Assembly: GCA_015143295.1 (NCBI GenBank)
Contig: CM026563.1
Coordinates: 2,542,001 to 2,606,000 of the forward strand
Origin: Tetracentron sinense
Taxonomy: Eukaryota > Streptophyta > Magnoliopsida > Trochodendrales > Trochodendraceae
DNA length: 64,000 nucleotides
Direction: 5' to 3'
The translations under genes and the position numbers were made by a program. Below the pieces are notes generated by a model that did no database searches, was not told the origin of the DNA, and saw nothing but the letters and a program-made list of their open reading frames with translations. Of the stretch, positions 1 through 11,100 are shown piece by piece; positions within the stretch are counted from its first letter, which is position 1, and each line of letters starts with the position of its first letter.

Positions 1-1799
1 TACTTATTGGCTATTGAGTAGAAGTAAAGTAAAAGCCAATAATGAAGGTTGTGTACTTTCTGCATATTTTTTAAGTGTTGTGGAGGTTAGGTGAAGTTGG
101 AAGGCTAACATCTTGGGCTCTTCATGTCTCTTACGAGCATGCAAAGCTACATGATGATGCAACCACTGCCATTGCTACCATACACCACCATTTGGCATGG
201 TCATTGGTGGGAAAGGCCAACTATAAAAAATTGTCAAGTGGGCTTTCTCTCTCTCTCTCTCTCTCTCACATACATACATACATATGTATCTATACACATA
301 AGAGTAGAATGAATTCCATCTACATTCATATACATTACAGAACAGATCTTCTGCTATATCTGTGAGGGTGGATCTCAGGTCACAGTGTTTTGAATGCACC
401 AAAGCTTTCTCTTGGAATTTACTTCTGATTATCAGCTATTAATCAAATGTGTTTCTTGGTCTAGGATGTCTGGTTTGGGTCAGCTAGTTCTTGAAAACAT
501 AACCATAAGGGGGAAAATGGGATACTAATATAGCATTATACCTGTAATAACAGATTCACAATCTATTACCCTACATGGTCCCCATGCTTATTGATCTAAG
601 TCATTGGGCCCACCCTGTAGATCGATCATCGGCCAATAGGGGAAGCCGGGCTGTTTGGTGGGGATCTTGATTTCATCATTAACTGGATTGATAATTCAGC
701 ACTGCTTCACGACTATCACATCAATGTCAGATTATCAGATAGTTATGGGTTAAATCAAATTACTGGTTAAACCACTCTTATTAGTAATCACTGGTGGGAC
801 AATGTAAAATCCATGATTGTCACATTTTTAGCCCCTTCTATGATTTCCCATTACTGAAAACTAACCAACAAGAAAATACACCATGTGTAAATCTGATGAC
901 CGAGGCCATCCCATCAGGTTTCATTTTCAAATAGGCCATGAAGGGGCTTGGGTCTGAATCAGATTCTTACTGATTCAAATCTAGTTTTCATATGATGGAT
1001 AAGATTTATGGGGTTTAAGAGATAACCATCTGAAGGAAGAAGGATGCATCTGTCTGGAATACGCGTAATCTGCAATATCCCTATAATCCAGCAAGCCAAA
1101 CAGAGGATAGTTCTGATCATGATGTAGTCTGTCCATGAAAGAGCTATGCCGGCTCCCCAAGGAGCTATAACATAGTATTGATATAGAGAAGCACATTAAC
1201 TTCTTGTTTTATTCTCTGGTATTAGGATAATCACAGGAAGAAAGCTCTCTTGAATGCCAAATATATAGCTATTTTTAAAATTCAATTCAAAGTTTTTGAT
1301 TCCAATACCTTGCAAAAATCAGTCCATTCAAAGGTGGAAAAATCAGTCATTTTTAAAGCCTATATATAAAGACTCTAGTGAACTTTAAGAAGTTAATGCA
1401 TAGTTTTTGTTTCTAGATCCCTTCCACAAATCAAACGTTTATAAATCAATTAAAGGTGAAAAAAGTCGTTTTTTTTAATGAACATTAGAAGATTAATGCT
1501 AACAAACTAATTGATGTGGTACCCTCCACAAAAAAAAAAACTAATTGATGGAGTCCAAAATGTAGGGCTTAGATGATGCCATGCATTATGGTTCCACATG
1601 ATGAGGAGTATGGAATCAATAATTAAATTGGTAGTTGTGTTTAGAGAGGAGATTGATGCATCCCAAGATGTAGGGCTCACATGATGCCATGTATTACAGC
1701 TCAATATAAAAATAAAAGTACTGCGCATTGTGAAACTTAGGACTTAAGACATGTAAAGTGCCGAGCATTGTGAGTCTCAACAAAAGAATGGACCCTTTA
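1..1799. other. intergenic, no gene seen
   Basis: I see no coding region here. A (CT)n tract lies at about 246-267, followed by a short CATA repeat. A roughly 25-bp phrase (TGTAGGGCT..ATGATGCCATG) occurs twice, near 1561 and 1669, suggesting a small local duplication. Short open frames on both strands have no recognisable domain and look like chance. Confidence 0.6.
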
Positions 1800-2204
1800 G
1801 GGTGCGTTGTTTGGCAAGAAAATGAGGGAAAAATAAAAGAAAAATGAGTTTTGCATTTTTCTTGCATTTGGTGTGCAAGAATACTTTCATTTTCTTTCAC
1901 TTTTTCAATAGCGACAAACTTTCTCCAAAAATTTCCTCAATCTTTCGATTGTTGTTTTGAAAGAAAATTTAAATTTATTTTATTTTCTTTCACTCGCTTT
2001 CTCATCAAATGAAGTCATCAAATGAAGGGTGTGATTGTTTGATGAGAAAGTGCAAAGAAAAGAAAAGAAAATTAAATTTTCTTGCACAACAACCATCAAA
2101 AGATCAAGGTAGTTTGTGAGAGAAAGTTTATTACTATTGAGAAGATGAAAGAAACCTCATTTTTCTTTTACTTTTCCCCACTTTCTCATCCAGCGAATGC
2201 ACCC
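1800..2204. mobile_element. Tourist-like MITE (PIF/Harbinger type), ~405 bp
   Basis: The left end reads GGGTGCGTTGTTTGGC and the right end, reverse-complemented, reads GGGTGCATTCGCTGG. The element is flanked on both sides by TTA (1797-1799 and 2205-2207). Terminal GGG..TG..TTTGG with a TTA duplication is the usual signature of Tourist/PIF-Harbinger MITEs. The interior is A/T-rich with no coding capacity. Confidence 0.6.
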
Positions 2205-2490
2205 TTAAGCTATGTTTGATACCTTGAAAATATGTGAAAACATGAAAAAGAAAAAAAAAAATTAGATTTTTAGGTGTGTTTTGTTTAATTTTATTTTATT
2301 TTTCATGGTTATACTTATTTTCTCAGCAACCAAACGTTATAGTGATTCTTCCAAAGGAATTGAGTGATTCCTCTAGTTGAGTGAATTTTCTGTGATTTCC
2401 TGAGTTAAGGAATCCGACCTTGGTTCTTTGAAAAAATAATCTTAAACTTTAATTTAGTCAAGTTTAACCGGGGTTAAAGGGGTTTTAAAA

Positions 2491-2618
2491 GGGACACGAG
2501 GACACTGCGGTGTGTTTTGAAAACGTACCGAGGGGTGAGCTAAATCATTTGACCAATTCCAAAGGGACACGAGGACACCGCGGTACATACAATAACGTAC
2601 CAAGGGGTGCCCTAAATC
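2491..2618. repeat. two tandem units of a dispersed module
   Basis: Two ~55-bp units starting GGGACACGAGGACAC are spaced 72 bp apart (2491 and 2563). Each ends near ACGTACC.AGGGGTG. The same phrase recurs in the foldback at 23645-24095 and, as GGGACACGTGG, in many foldback elements of this window. This is probably one decayed arm of such an element. Confidence 0.5.
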
Positions 2619-3094
2619 CCTCACTGGTCCGAGTCGCGAATGTTCTGTTGTTGAGAGTTGGTCTCTTCTATTCCAGTTGCTACTAGAGGTTTCACTCCCT
2701 GCACTGCGAAACCTTATCGACCTCTACTTGGCGCAGGTTAGACCAGTGGGGAACTCTACAGAAGCTCATAGGAGCAGGTTAGTCTATTCTACGCACTGTT
2801 CGTATTTTCTCTTCACTCTGATGCATGACCTCCCAAACATTGTTTTTATTGCTATGCCTTTGTTTTATATTTTAGGGTTTCACTTATTTTTTCTCTCTTT
2901 CTCTCTATTTTTTTGAGATTAATTCAGAAAAGCTTGAGATTAAAATCTGGATGCTCAGTTCTTGATCATCATCAGCCATTTAAATCCCAATGATCCTACG
3001 ACAGCGAGAAATCCTCTCTCTCTCTGTGAAGAGCTTAAACTCGTGTTAGATTCGGATAGATTGCAAATTTTGGATCTAAAACCCTAAATGTGAT
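2619..3094. other. leader-like stretch beside LTR insertion site
   Basis: No convincing ORF is present. The stretch has CT-rich runs (near 2890-2915 and 3011-3025) and a telo-box-like AAACCCTAA at about 3079-3087, features common in plant promoters and 5' leaders. It ends at the 5-bp target duplication GTGAT (3090-3094). Across the element the sequence resumes at 13001 with another AAACCCTCGAACCC-like stretch. It may be a promoter or leader split by the insertion, but no downstream gene body is visible. Confidence 0.3.
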
Positions 3095-3982
3095 TGTGAG
3101 GGGAAAAAATACCGGACGGACACGCGTCAGCTGCAGCTTCTTCCACGTTCTGGTTTACTGGTAGAAGGTTGGAGCGGAGGGTGTGGCACCCTGACCTGTA
3201 CTCCGATGGTAAAGTCAGTAGGGGTAGAAGATGATGAATAGTAAACGCAAGAACAATCACTGAAAAATACGCAAGACACTGAAAGCCCTGAACACGTCTT
3301 CTCGGATCTGGGTTAATGAACAAGTGTTCTGTGCACTAAAAATCACGGGGTTTTTATAGGGCAAGGTTGGTATGGCCATCGATGACCATAGATGGCCATA
3401 GATGTACATACCACGTGTCTGTGCACTCATTGCCAAACATCTTAGTCACATTTGCCACCGGTTGCATCACACGTGAGAGTCTCCAAAAAGTCCAATCGGA
3501 CGGGATTGGTCGGTACGCAGAAGTGACCAGCATTAAATGCCAAGACAGTGCTTTCGGCGAGTTCGGCACACTTGTCGGAATTATGGATCGCCTCCTGATC
3601 ACTTCCTCCTACGAGCCGGTCTCGTTGTTGACTTAAGCTCGGTTACGACGTAGATGCCTTAAAACACAGCACGACATCGTTGTCAGTGAGACAACGGACT
3701 CGTTGTTCGCGTAACGGCAATCGACGTTGTCAAGAGCACAACGTTCACGTTGTGCTTCAGACAACGAGCTCGTTGTCGAGACCACAACGGAAACGTTGTT
3801 CTTCGTGAGAACAAAGATGTCGCAATGTGCACAACGGGATCGTTGTACGTCAGACAACGTGTGACCCTTATATTTTAAGCACGTGGCCCCAACTCGTGAA
3901 CACGTGTCACTTTCGTGAACAAAACGACAAAAACGAGCTCGTCCCACAACGCTGAGCTGGTACACGAATTTTATCCGTTACA
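3095..3982 (-). repeat. 3' LTR of the young Tat element (888 bp)
   Basis: Nearly identical to 12110-12995. On the minus strand it begins TGTAACGG and ends CCTCACA. A TATA-like TATAAAAA lies on the minus strand at about 3351-3358. The dyad array at 3668-3876 sits upstream of it, in the presumed U3. Confidence 0.92.
3668..3876. repeat. 23-bp-period array of palindromic units in LTR
   Basis: Five perfect dyads ACAACG-N4-CGTTGT start at 3691, 3738, 3761, 3784 and 3831 (spacings 47, 23, 23, 47). Partial units or half-sites fill the expected slots near 668-683, 711-730, 808-816 and 854-859 (add 3000). The whole is a roughly nine-unit array with a ~23-bp period. It lies about 300-500 bp upstream of the LTR TATA-like box on the minus strand. 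The N4 spacers differ between units while the arms are kept. Confidence 0.85.
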
Positions 3983-3996
3983 ATTTGCCCCTTTAT
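3983..3996 (-). other. polypurine tract of the young Tat element
   Basis: On the minus strand ATAAAGGGGCAAAT directly precedes the 3' LTR start TGTAACGG, the place and composition expected for plus-strand priming. Confidence 0.6.
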
Positions 3997-4321
3997 GATG
4001 CTTGGAACGTAGTTCGAAGCGTCATAAACGAACAAAAAGATCATACCTGGCACCACTCCGGAAGGCGAAACGTTGCGTGCTTTAAACGCTTATTGAGAAG
4101 GTCGACCGTTCACGCCAGCTGGTCACGCGTGCGAACCGTCGCGTCTCTTTAATGCGGACAGGCTGTCATCATCACCGATTTAAATTTCGAGAATGCTTTA
4201 ATGACCCTGACGGTTATCATACTCGGTGAAAAGACGATCTTGCCACTGCTCTTAATTCCGTAGATACAGGTGTACGCCTCAGATGAAGGGTAGTGGTGTA
4301 CTTTCGCAAGCCAGAGACGTC

Positions 4322-4328
4322 TATAAAA
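4322..4328 (+). promoter_or_regulatory. TATA box for the antisense unit
   Basis: TATAAAA on the plus strand lies about 280 bases upstream of the first plus-strand open frame (ATG at 4607) inside the minus-strand element. It is followed by a CT-rich leader. This suggests the antisense unit has its own promoter rather than LTR-driven expression. Confidence 0.45.
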
Positions 4329-4606
4329 TCCCATCGAATCCTCTCTCTCCCACCCTGTTTCATCAAACACTGTTACTCTGTCGAATCTTCTTCTTGCCCA
4401 AAAGTTCATCTTCCTCAAGCTCTTCAACGATCTTTCTGAGTTTGTCAGTTCGGTACGCCCTTCACCCCTATCTCTTATTCTTTCTTACTGTTTTTTCATT
4501 TCTCTCTTACTGTTTTTCCATTCCTCTCTTCTCCGGTTCCCAGTGTGGTTTTGCCCTGCGCATACCCTTTTGTTCTTGTCTCTCTTTCTGATTTCTCCTT
4601 ACCTCC

Positions 4607-5446
4607 ATGGCTGCCAATGTCCCCGTAGAACCCGCTAGGATAGAGGGGGTTAGAGGCCCTTCTGATGACGAGGCCAGTTGCACAGGTAGCGCACCTCACG
4701 GTGCCTACATCGAAAAATCCTCAGTTCTGCGCCAATTCCAGTTGGCGCATCTGAACCGTTATAGGGAACGTTTCGACTTCCCTTCCAATGTCAATCTCCA
4801 TTTCATGCGAGATGATGCCATCATAGACAGGCGCTCTGCCTGTACCGTTGTCTATCTCTCCCAGCTCGAGGCTGGCCTTCGCTTCCCTCTTCATCCTGTC
4901 TTGGATGAAGTTCTGTCCACCTTGCAACTTGCACCGGGGCAAATGCACCCGGGCTTCCACAAATACATGTCCATGATGATCAAATTCATCAAAGACGGGT
5001 ACCCCATAGAGGCTAGGCATCTATTCCACTTCTGTCATGCTGTCAGATGCCGAGGCAATGACGACGGTCTGTATTCCTATTTTTCGTGGAACAAGAAACC
5101 CTACTGTCCGGAGCTCGTCTCGGGCATCCTTGACAGAGAAAGGAAATGGAAAGCCACTCCATTCGTTGTCTCTGGCGGCTGGAAGGCAGAGAATTCCTCG
5201 GTTCCCAACGTCTTCCGAGTAGAAGCAGGTATACCACTAGTCATCCGTTGTCCGTTGTGCGCCATTGTCCTGACTACGTTCTCGTTGTGCGCTGTATCTT
5301 CTCGTCCTGCTAACTTCCTCGTTGTACTCATTTTGCTTTCTCTTGTGTGCAGTGGACCCAAAGAAATTTCCATACAAGAAGTTGACCTCAGAAGAACAAG
5401 AACTTCTTACTGGTATCCGCCGTGCTCGAGGCGGGGAATATATTAG
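4607..5446 (+). CDS. antisense ORF of Tat element, transposase_28-like (part 1)
   Basis: The open frame runs opposite to pol between integrase and the 3' LTR. Its residues from about 70 to 190 contain blocks such as FPLHPVLDEVL, LAPGQMHPG and FSWNKKPY, which I recognise as the plant 'putative gypsy type transposon' / transposase_28 family, usually found as an antisense or separate gene in Tat-type elements. The start at 4607 follows a CCTCC-rich leader, and the ATG context is CCATGG. Intron-like GT and AG signals are visible near the end of this frame and just beyond it, so the unit may be spliced. I have not joined the parts. No enzymatic motif is visible and the function in the element is unknown. 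Confidence 0.6.
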   Translation: MAANVPVEPARIEGVRGPSDDEASCTGSAPHGAYIEKSSVLRQFQLAHLNRYRERFDFPSNVNLHFMRDDAIIDRRSACTVVYLSQLEAGLRFPLHPVLDEVLSTLQLAPGQMHPGFHKYMSMMIKFIKDGYPIEARHLFHFCHAVRCRGNDDGLYSYFSWNKKPYCPELVSGILDRERKWKATPFVVSGGWKAENSSVPNVFRVEAGIPLVIRCPLCAIVLTTFSLCAVSSRPANFLVVLILLSLVCSGPKEISIQEVDLRRTRTSYWYPPCSRRGIY

Positions 5447-5585
5447 GTGAAAACCACTCGAGCTCGTCACGCGGGCCTCCTCCAGTAACCCAGCAACTAC
5501 TCAACAACAACCACAACAACAGCAACAGGGCGCCTCCCCCTCCGTACCTTCACCGTTTCCTCACCTGTCCGAAGAAGAAGAAGAA

Positions 5586-7077
5586 ATGGCCGACTCAAAC
5601 CCACCACCGCTGAGCAGGAAGCCGAGGTCTGCTCGCCCTGCAGTCCAGCCGCCTCCACCGCCACCACTGCCGAAGAAGAAGAAGAACCATTCTTCCAAGG
5701 GTACAACGCCTGCTGACCCGAAGAGAAAGATGGCCGCCCCGGCCGAGCACGAGGCCAGGAAGAAGGCCAAGGCGGACAAACGCCTGGAAAAAGAGGTCGT
5801 GGTCATTGCTGCTCCCCCTTCCGTTCCTCCAACAAGTCCAGGAGCCGAGGCGTCAACGGCAGTGCTCGAGGTTAGCTCAGCGCCTGCCCCTTCTCGAGCT
5901 GCTGCTCCCCCAGCCGGTACGAGCTCCGCTGTCGTTGCCTTGGCTGCAACGGAAACTGGCACGACAAGTCTCCCGGCCAGTATGCTGCCGACCTCCGCTC
6001 CGGACTGGTCACCCGACTTCACTCGGTTCGGAGTGCCGACCGTGATTGAATCGGCGAAGAGCTCGGGGACGGTTGCCCGAGCTCTAACTCATGCAATGAG
6101 GCTTCCCCGGGACATCGCTGAGGTTGGCCAACTCCACCTAGCCGACCTGTCCTACGCCGCCTGCCAGTCCGTGGCAACAGTAAGCTTCTCCTTCCCTCAT
6201 CTTCTACCTCAATTGTTCGAAATACTACTCCTCGTTGTGCTAACGCCCAGACATCTCTTTGCAGATGAACGCGCTCGTGCAAGAGCTCTGCGATCGCAGC
6301 CAGGAAAAATACACTCAGCTGCGAGACGGGATCAACTACTGGAAAGACAGGACGGAGACGCTGGAGAAGACTCTTGTCGAGGAGAGACTCAAGGCAGACT
6401 TCGATCTGTCTCAAGCCAAGGCTGAAACGACTCGTGCTGAAGTAAGGCTAGGCACTGCCACCAAGGTTAGGGAAAAGGCCGAAGCTGAGGCACGAGCAGC
6501 AAAGGAGGCCGAAAGGAAGGCCAAGCAAGAGACTGAGAATGCTGTTGTACGCATCAGTGAGCTGGAGCATGTCTCCCAAGCTTTGGGTAGACAACTGGAG
6601 GAAATTGAGGCAGCCAGGTCGGCACTGGCGGAGGAGCTCGAGGAGGCCAAGAAAATTCAGGAGGACACCGAGAGGTCCGTGACCCTGAGACTGCAGCAGC
6701 ACTACCAGTCTCAGCTGGACACGCTCTTGGATGACGATCGTGCTGAGACCGAGAAAGAGGTTCTCGACTCGCTTCGCCAGCAAGGCCGCCTGAAGGAAGA
6801 CAACGAAGAGGACGCCACCACGTTCTCCGAGCTCCCTAGCAAGGAACTGATCGAGCTCGACAACGAGCCCGAGGTACAAGGCGTCGAGTTGCCTCATTTT
6901 CTTGAAGGTCCTGCACTCCTCCCTACCGAGCCATACTCCGAGCCTGCTGCTCCAGAGCTTCCTCCTGCTGCCGATGAAATTACTCCGGTGGAAGCCCCTA
7001 TTGCTGAAGCCATTGCTGAAGCCTTTACTCCTGCGCCAGCTGCACCGGCAATAGAGCCTGACCTTGAGCTCGTCTGA
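5586..7077 (+). CDS. antisense unit, proline/lysine-rich and coiled-coil parts
   Basis: Two overlapping plus-strand open frames continue the antisense unit. The first (5586-6425) is proline-, alanine- and lysine-rich at its start, with basic runs such as PLPKKKKN. The second (6259-7077) encodes a long Glu/Ala/Lys-rich coiled coil (roughly residues 20-170) followed by an acidic, proline/alanine-rich tail ending at a stop at 7077. Transposase_28-type plant proteins often have this plan: N-terminal domain, basic low-complexity linker, C-terminal coiled coil. Codon use is GC-richer than flanking DNA. Confidence 0.5.
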
Positions 7078-7510
7078 CCTGCTGCCCCTCCGATCTCCTG
7101 CTCCTCTGATCCCTTGCCCCTATCTGTGCTTCTGCTTCTCTCTCTTGTCGATGTAAATTCTCTTTTTATGGGAGGTTATCACTGAAATAGGTTTTTGATT
7201 ATGAATGGACTACTCTTCTTTGCCAAGTTTGCACTTCTTTTCACCTCGTAACATAGTACAACGCATGCACACAGAATAAGAAAGAACACATCATGAGTAA
7301 TTGAATGATTTTTCACAGTTCAACGCATCGAAGTTAATACGATGCCTCGCTATGTGAATGTTTGAATACTCGTGGTAATTATACTACGAGCAGAACACTA
7401 AGAGTAAAGCGCCACGATTAAAGCACAACGAACAAGCACTGCTAGTAGAGCACTTCGATTAAGTACTTCGATCAGAGCACCACGAGTTAACACTACGGAT
7501 AGAGCACTAC
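7078..7510. other. non-coding interval with decayed repeat units
   Basis: This interval follows the antisense stop. From about 7380 it carries degenerate versions of the adjacent minisatellite (GAGCACTACGAT, AGCACTTCGAT). No coding region is seen. Confidence 0.5.
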
Positions 7511-7753
7511 GATCGTTCACTGCGAGCAAAGCACTACGATCGTTCACCATGGGCAAAGCACTATGATCGTTCACCATGGGCAAAGCACTATGATCGTTCA
7601 CTACGAGCAAAGCACTATGATCGTTCACTACGAGCAAAGCACTACGATCGTTCACCATGGGCAAAGCACTATGATCGTTCACCATGGGCAAAGCACTATG
7701 ATCGTTCACTACGAGCAAAGCACTATGATCGTTCACTACGAGCAAAGCACTAT
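7511..7753. repeat. 27-bp minisatellite, nine units, inside Tat element
   Basis: Nine tandem 27-bp units begin GATCGTTCAC and end AAAGCACTA(T/C). Two main variants differ at the middle hexanucleotide (CCATGGGC versus CTACGAGC). Units 2-5 run B-B-C-C, and units 6-9 repeat B-B-C-C, giving a 108-bp higher-order period. Minisatellites between pol and 3' LTR are typical of Tat elements. Confidence 0.9.
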
Positions 7754-8184
7754 GAGTTACTTATGAACAAGCATTGCGAGCAAGCACTGATCCAGACACA
7801 TCATTCGCGCAATTCGCTGTGAATGCAATCTGACAAATAAAATTCATGAGACGAACGCGACGTGACTCAGTTTCGAAACACATGCTCAGAGGATGTCATT
7901 AGGTTAAGCCACTAGATTTGCTCAGATGACAACCTTATATAAGCCACTCGTGTTCGTTGTGAGTACGTCGTTCAGTCAAAAAACTTTATTGGAATTACTT
8001 GCAAAACATTCACAATATTGCACTGATGAACTAGATAGTGAACAGTGTAGACAATGATCGAGCACACAACGAGCAGGCACATAATATAGCGAATCACATG
8101 TTGAAATATGAGCATTATGATTATGTAAGATCACTGAAAAAACTTGTAAGCACAACGATGCATGTAAACAGCACATCACAGATT

Positions 8185-11100
8185 CTATTGAAAGAATTGC
8201 CTCAGGTTCATGATGTTCCAAGATTTTGAGATGAGGTTACCTTGCAAGTCTTTCAAGTAGCAGACTCCAGGACTCCCCAATCGTTCTACGATATAGGGCC
8301 CTTCCCAGTTTGGTCCCAATTTGCCACTGTTAAGCTCTCTCGTATTCTGGAACACTCTTCGGAGGACGAGATCACCGACCTGTAGCACTCTCCGTTGTAC
8401 TTTCTTGTTGTAGGCTTTCCTCAATCGCTGTTGGTACCTCCTCATCTGAATGCTGGCATCTTCTCGCTTCTCTTCTAGCAGGTCTAGATGAATAGCCATG
8501 AGTACTGTGTTCTGATCTTTCTCTCCATCCTTCTTCTTGCTGTGCCAAGAACGCACTGTAGGCAAACTGATCTCTGTAGGAATGACAGCCTCCATGCCAT
8601 ACGCTAGAGAGAAAGGAGTTTCATTGGTAGGACTCCTTGGAGTCGTTCTGTACCCCCACAAAACGTTGTGCAGCTCGGTGGTCCACTTCCCCTTCGAATC
8701 TTCCAATCTTCTCTTCAAGGCATTGAGAATGTTCTTGTTGGCTGCCTCGGCCAATCCGTTCCCTTGAGGATAATAAGGGGAAGAGAAGACGTGCTTGATC
8801 TTCAGCTCGCTGCAAAAGTCGGCAATCAGCCGACCTGAGAACTGCTTCCCGTTGTCAGTAACGATAGACTGCGGTATGCCAAATCTACAGATGATGTGCT
8901 CCCACAAGAATTTCTTCACCTCTTGTTCTCTGATACGTGCAAGGGGAACAGCTTCAATCCACCGCGAGAAGTAGTCAGTTGCCACCAAAAGGAAGATCAG
9001 ATTCCCTGGAGCCCTCGGGAAAGGTCCCACGATGTCAAGTCCCCACCGCGCAAATGGCCAAGGTTGAGATACAGTGCTGAGCTCTTGAGTTGGAGCATGA
9101 ATCAAGCGAGCAAACCGCTGGCACTGGCTGCACCTCTTCACGTACTTCTGAGCATCGGCCTGCATATAAGGCCAAAAGTAGCCTTGCTCCAGAGCTCGAT
9201 GGGCAATGGTTCTCCCGCCCGAATGAATGCCACATATACCTTCATGTAGCTCAGCAAGTATCTTCTCCACGTCTACAGGATGAACACACTTCAGCAAGGG
9301 ACCACCAAAAGATTTCCTGAACAATTTTCCTTGCACCAAGGTATAACGAGATGCCTTAAACTGAATGCGTCTTGACTCCTTCACACCGATAGGGAGAACT
9401 CCGTCCTTCAGATAAGCCACCAACCCTGTCATCCAGCTCGGGACTGGATTGACAAAGAACACTTCTCGCTGTGCCTGAAGAGCTATTGAAGGATACTCTT
9501 GAAACTCCATCAGAATAGCCCTGGGCTCGCCAGCCTGCACCATGGAAGCTAGATATGCCAAAGCATCAGCATGCCTGTTCTCATCCCTCCGGGTGTGCCT
9601 AATCTCCACAACGGTGAATGTTTCACACAACGAACGAACGAGAGTAGCATACTGCTTCATCCGATCGTCCTTGCATTCATAAACACCATTCACCTGATTC
9701 ACCACGAGCTGTGAATCACAAAACACTCTCAACGTGGAGATCTGCAGCTCCCGTGCGCTCTCCAACCCAAGGAGTAAGGCTTCGTACTCAGCTTCGTTGT
9801 TGGAGGCAGTGAATCCAAGACGCGACATTTTCTGCACCTTGATGTTATCCGGACTTACAAGCACAACGCCCAATCCTGAGCCACTGAAATTGGAAGATCC
9901 GTCTACGTATAACAGCCAACCGCTCCATTCCGACGACTCGGCCCCTTCCACAACGGCATCTTCGTTGTCAACTTCAATTGGGAGCTCCCGTAGATCAACA
10001 ACCGTGTCCTCTGCCTCCTCTTCCACAGGGAAATCAGAAAGAAAACCCGCCATCGCTTGCCCCTTCTCTGAACTCCTGGCTCGATACTGGATATCGAACT
10101 CACTCAGAGCTACCGCCCACTTTGACATCCTTCCTGCCAGCTCGGGTCGTCCCAGCACGACTTTCAAAGGATACGTTGTGATGACAACGACAGAATGAGC
10201 ATGGAAGTACGGACGAAGCTTCTCTGCAGAAAAGACAAGAGCCAGACACACCTTCTCGAGCTTGCTATAGTTGCTCTCTGCTTTGAGAAAGGTCTTGCTG
10301 ATGAAGTAGACAGGCTTCTCCATGCCATCACAGCTCCTCACCAGGACGGAACCAAGGGCTTGCTCTGAAACAGACAAATAGAGATATAAGATTTCACCTG
10401 GCTCTGGCACCGAGAGGATAGGAGCTGACCCTAAATACTCTTTCAAGGCAAGGAAAGCTCGGGAACACTCTGGGGTCCACGCAAAAATGGAGTCCTTCCT
10501 CAACAGCTCGAACAGAGGCTTGCAACGATCGGATGACTTGGAGATAAATCGGTTGAGCGCAGCAATCCGGCCTGTCAGCTTCTGGATCTCCTTCTTCGAC
10601 TTAGGCTCTGGCATGTCCAGTAAAGCACGGATTTGAGCTGGATTAGCCTCAATCCCCCGCTGGCTCACAAGATAACCCAAAAATTTCCCCGAGGTGACTC
10701 CAAAGGTGCACTTCTCTGGGTTGATCTTCAGATTGAAAGATCGCAGCACAGAGAAAGGTTCAGCAAGGTCTGCCACAAGAGCACCTCGTACTCGACTCTT
10801 CACAACGATATCGTCGATGTACACTTCAACCGTCTTGCCAAGGAGTGACCCGAACATGAGATTCATCAGACGTTGATAGGTGGCACCTGCATTCTTCAAG
10901 CCAAAAGGCATCACCCGATAACAGAACAAACCTCGCTCTGTTATGAAGGTGGTCTTCTCTCGATCTGCTTCCGCCAGTAGGATCTGGTTATAGCCCGAAT
11001 AACCATCCATGAAGGATAACATCTCGTGGCCGGCAGTGGCATTGATGAGCCTGTCTATCCTTGGCATGAGAAAAAAGTCCTTGGGGCACGCCTTGTTGAC

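Noticed and set aside
2677-2916. Host first exon before the LTR insertion
   Set aside because: The frame has no recognisable domain and no continuation beyond the element. Kept only as a leader-like stretch.
3668-3876. Regular palindromic repeats suggestive of a CRISPR array
   Set aside because: The period is only 23 bp with 4-7-bp spacers, inside an LTR of a plant retrotransposon. No cas genes and a eukaryotic context.
7398-7766. Open frames on both strands with repeated VNDHSALP or QSTMIVHY units
   Set aside because: They simply translate the 27-bp minisatellite, whose length is a multiple of three. There is no start context or domain.
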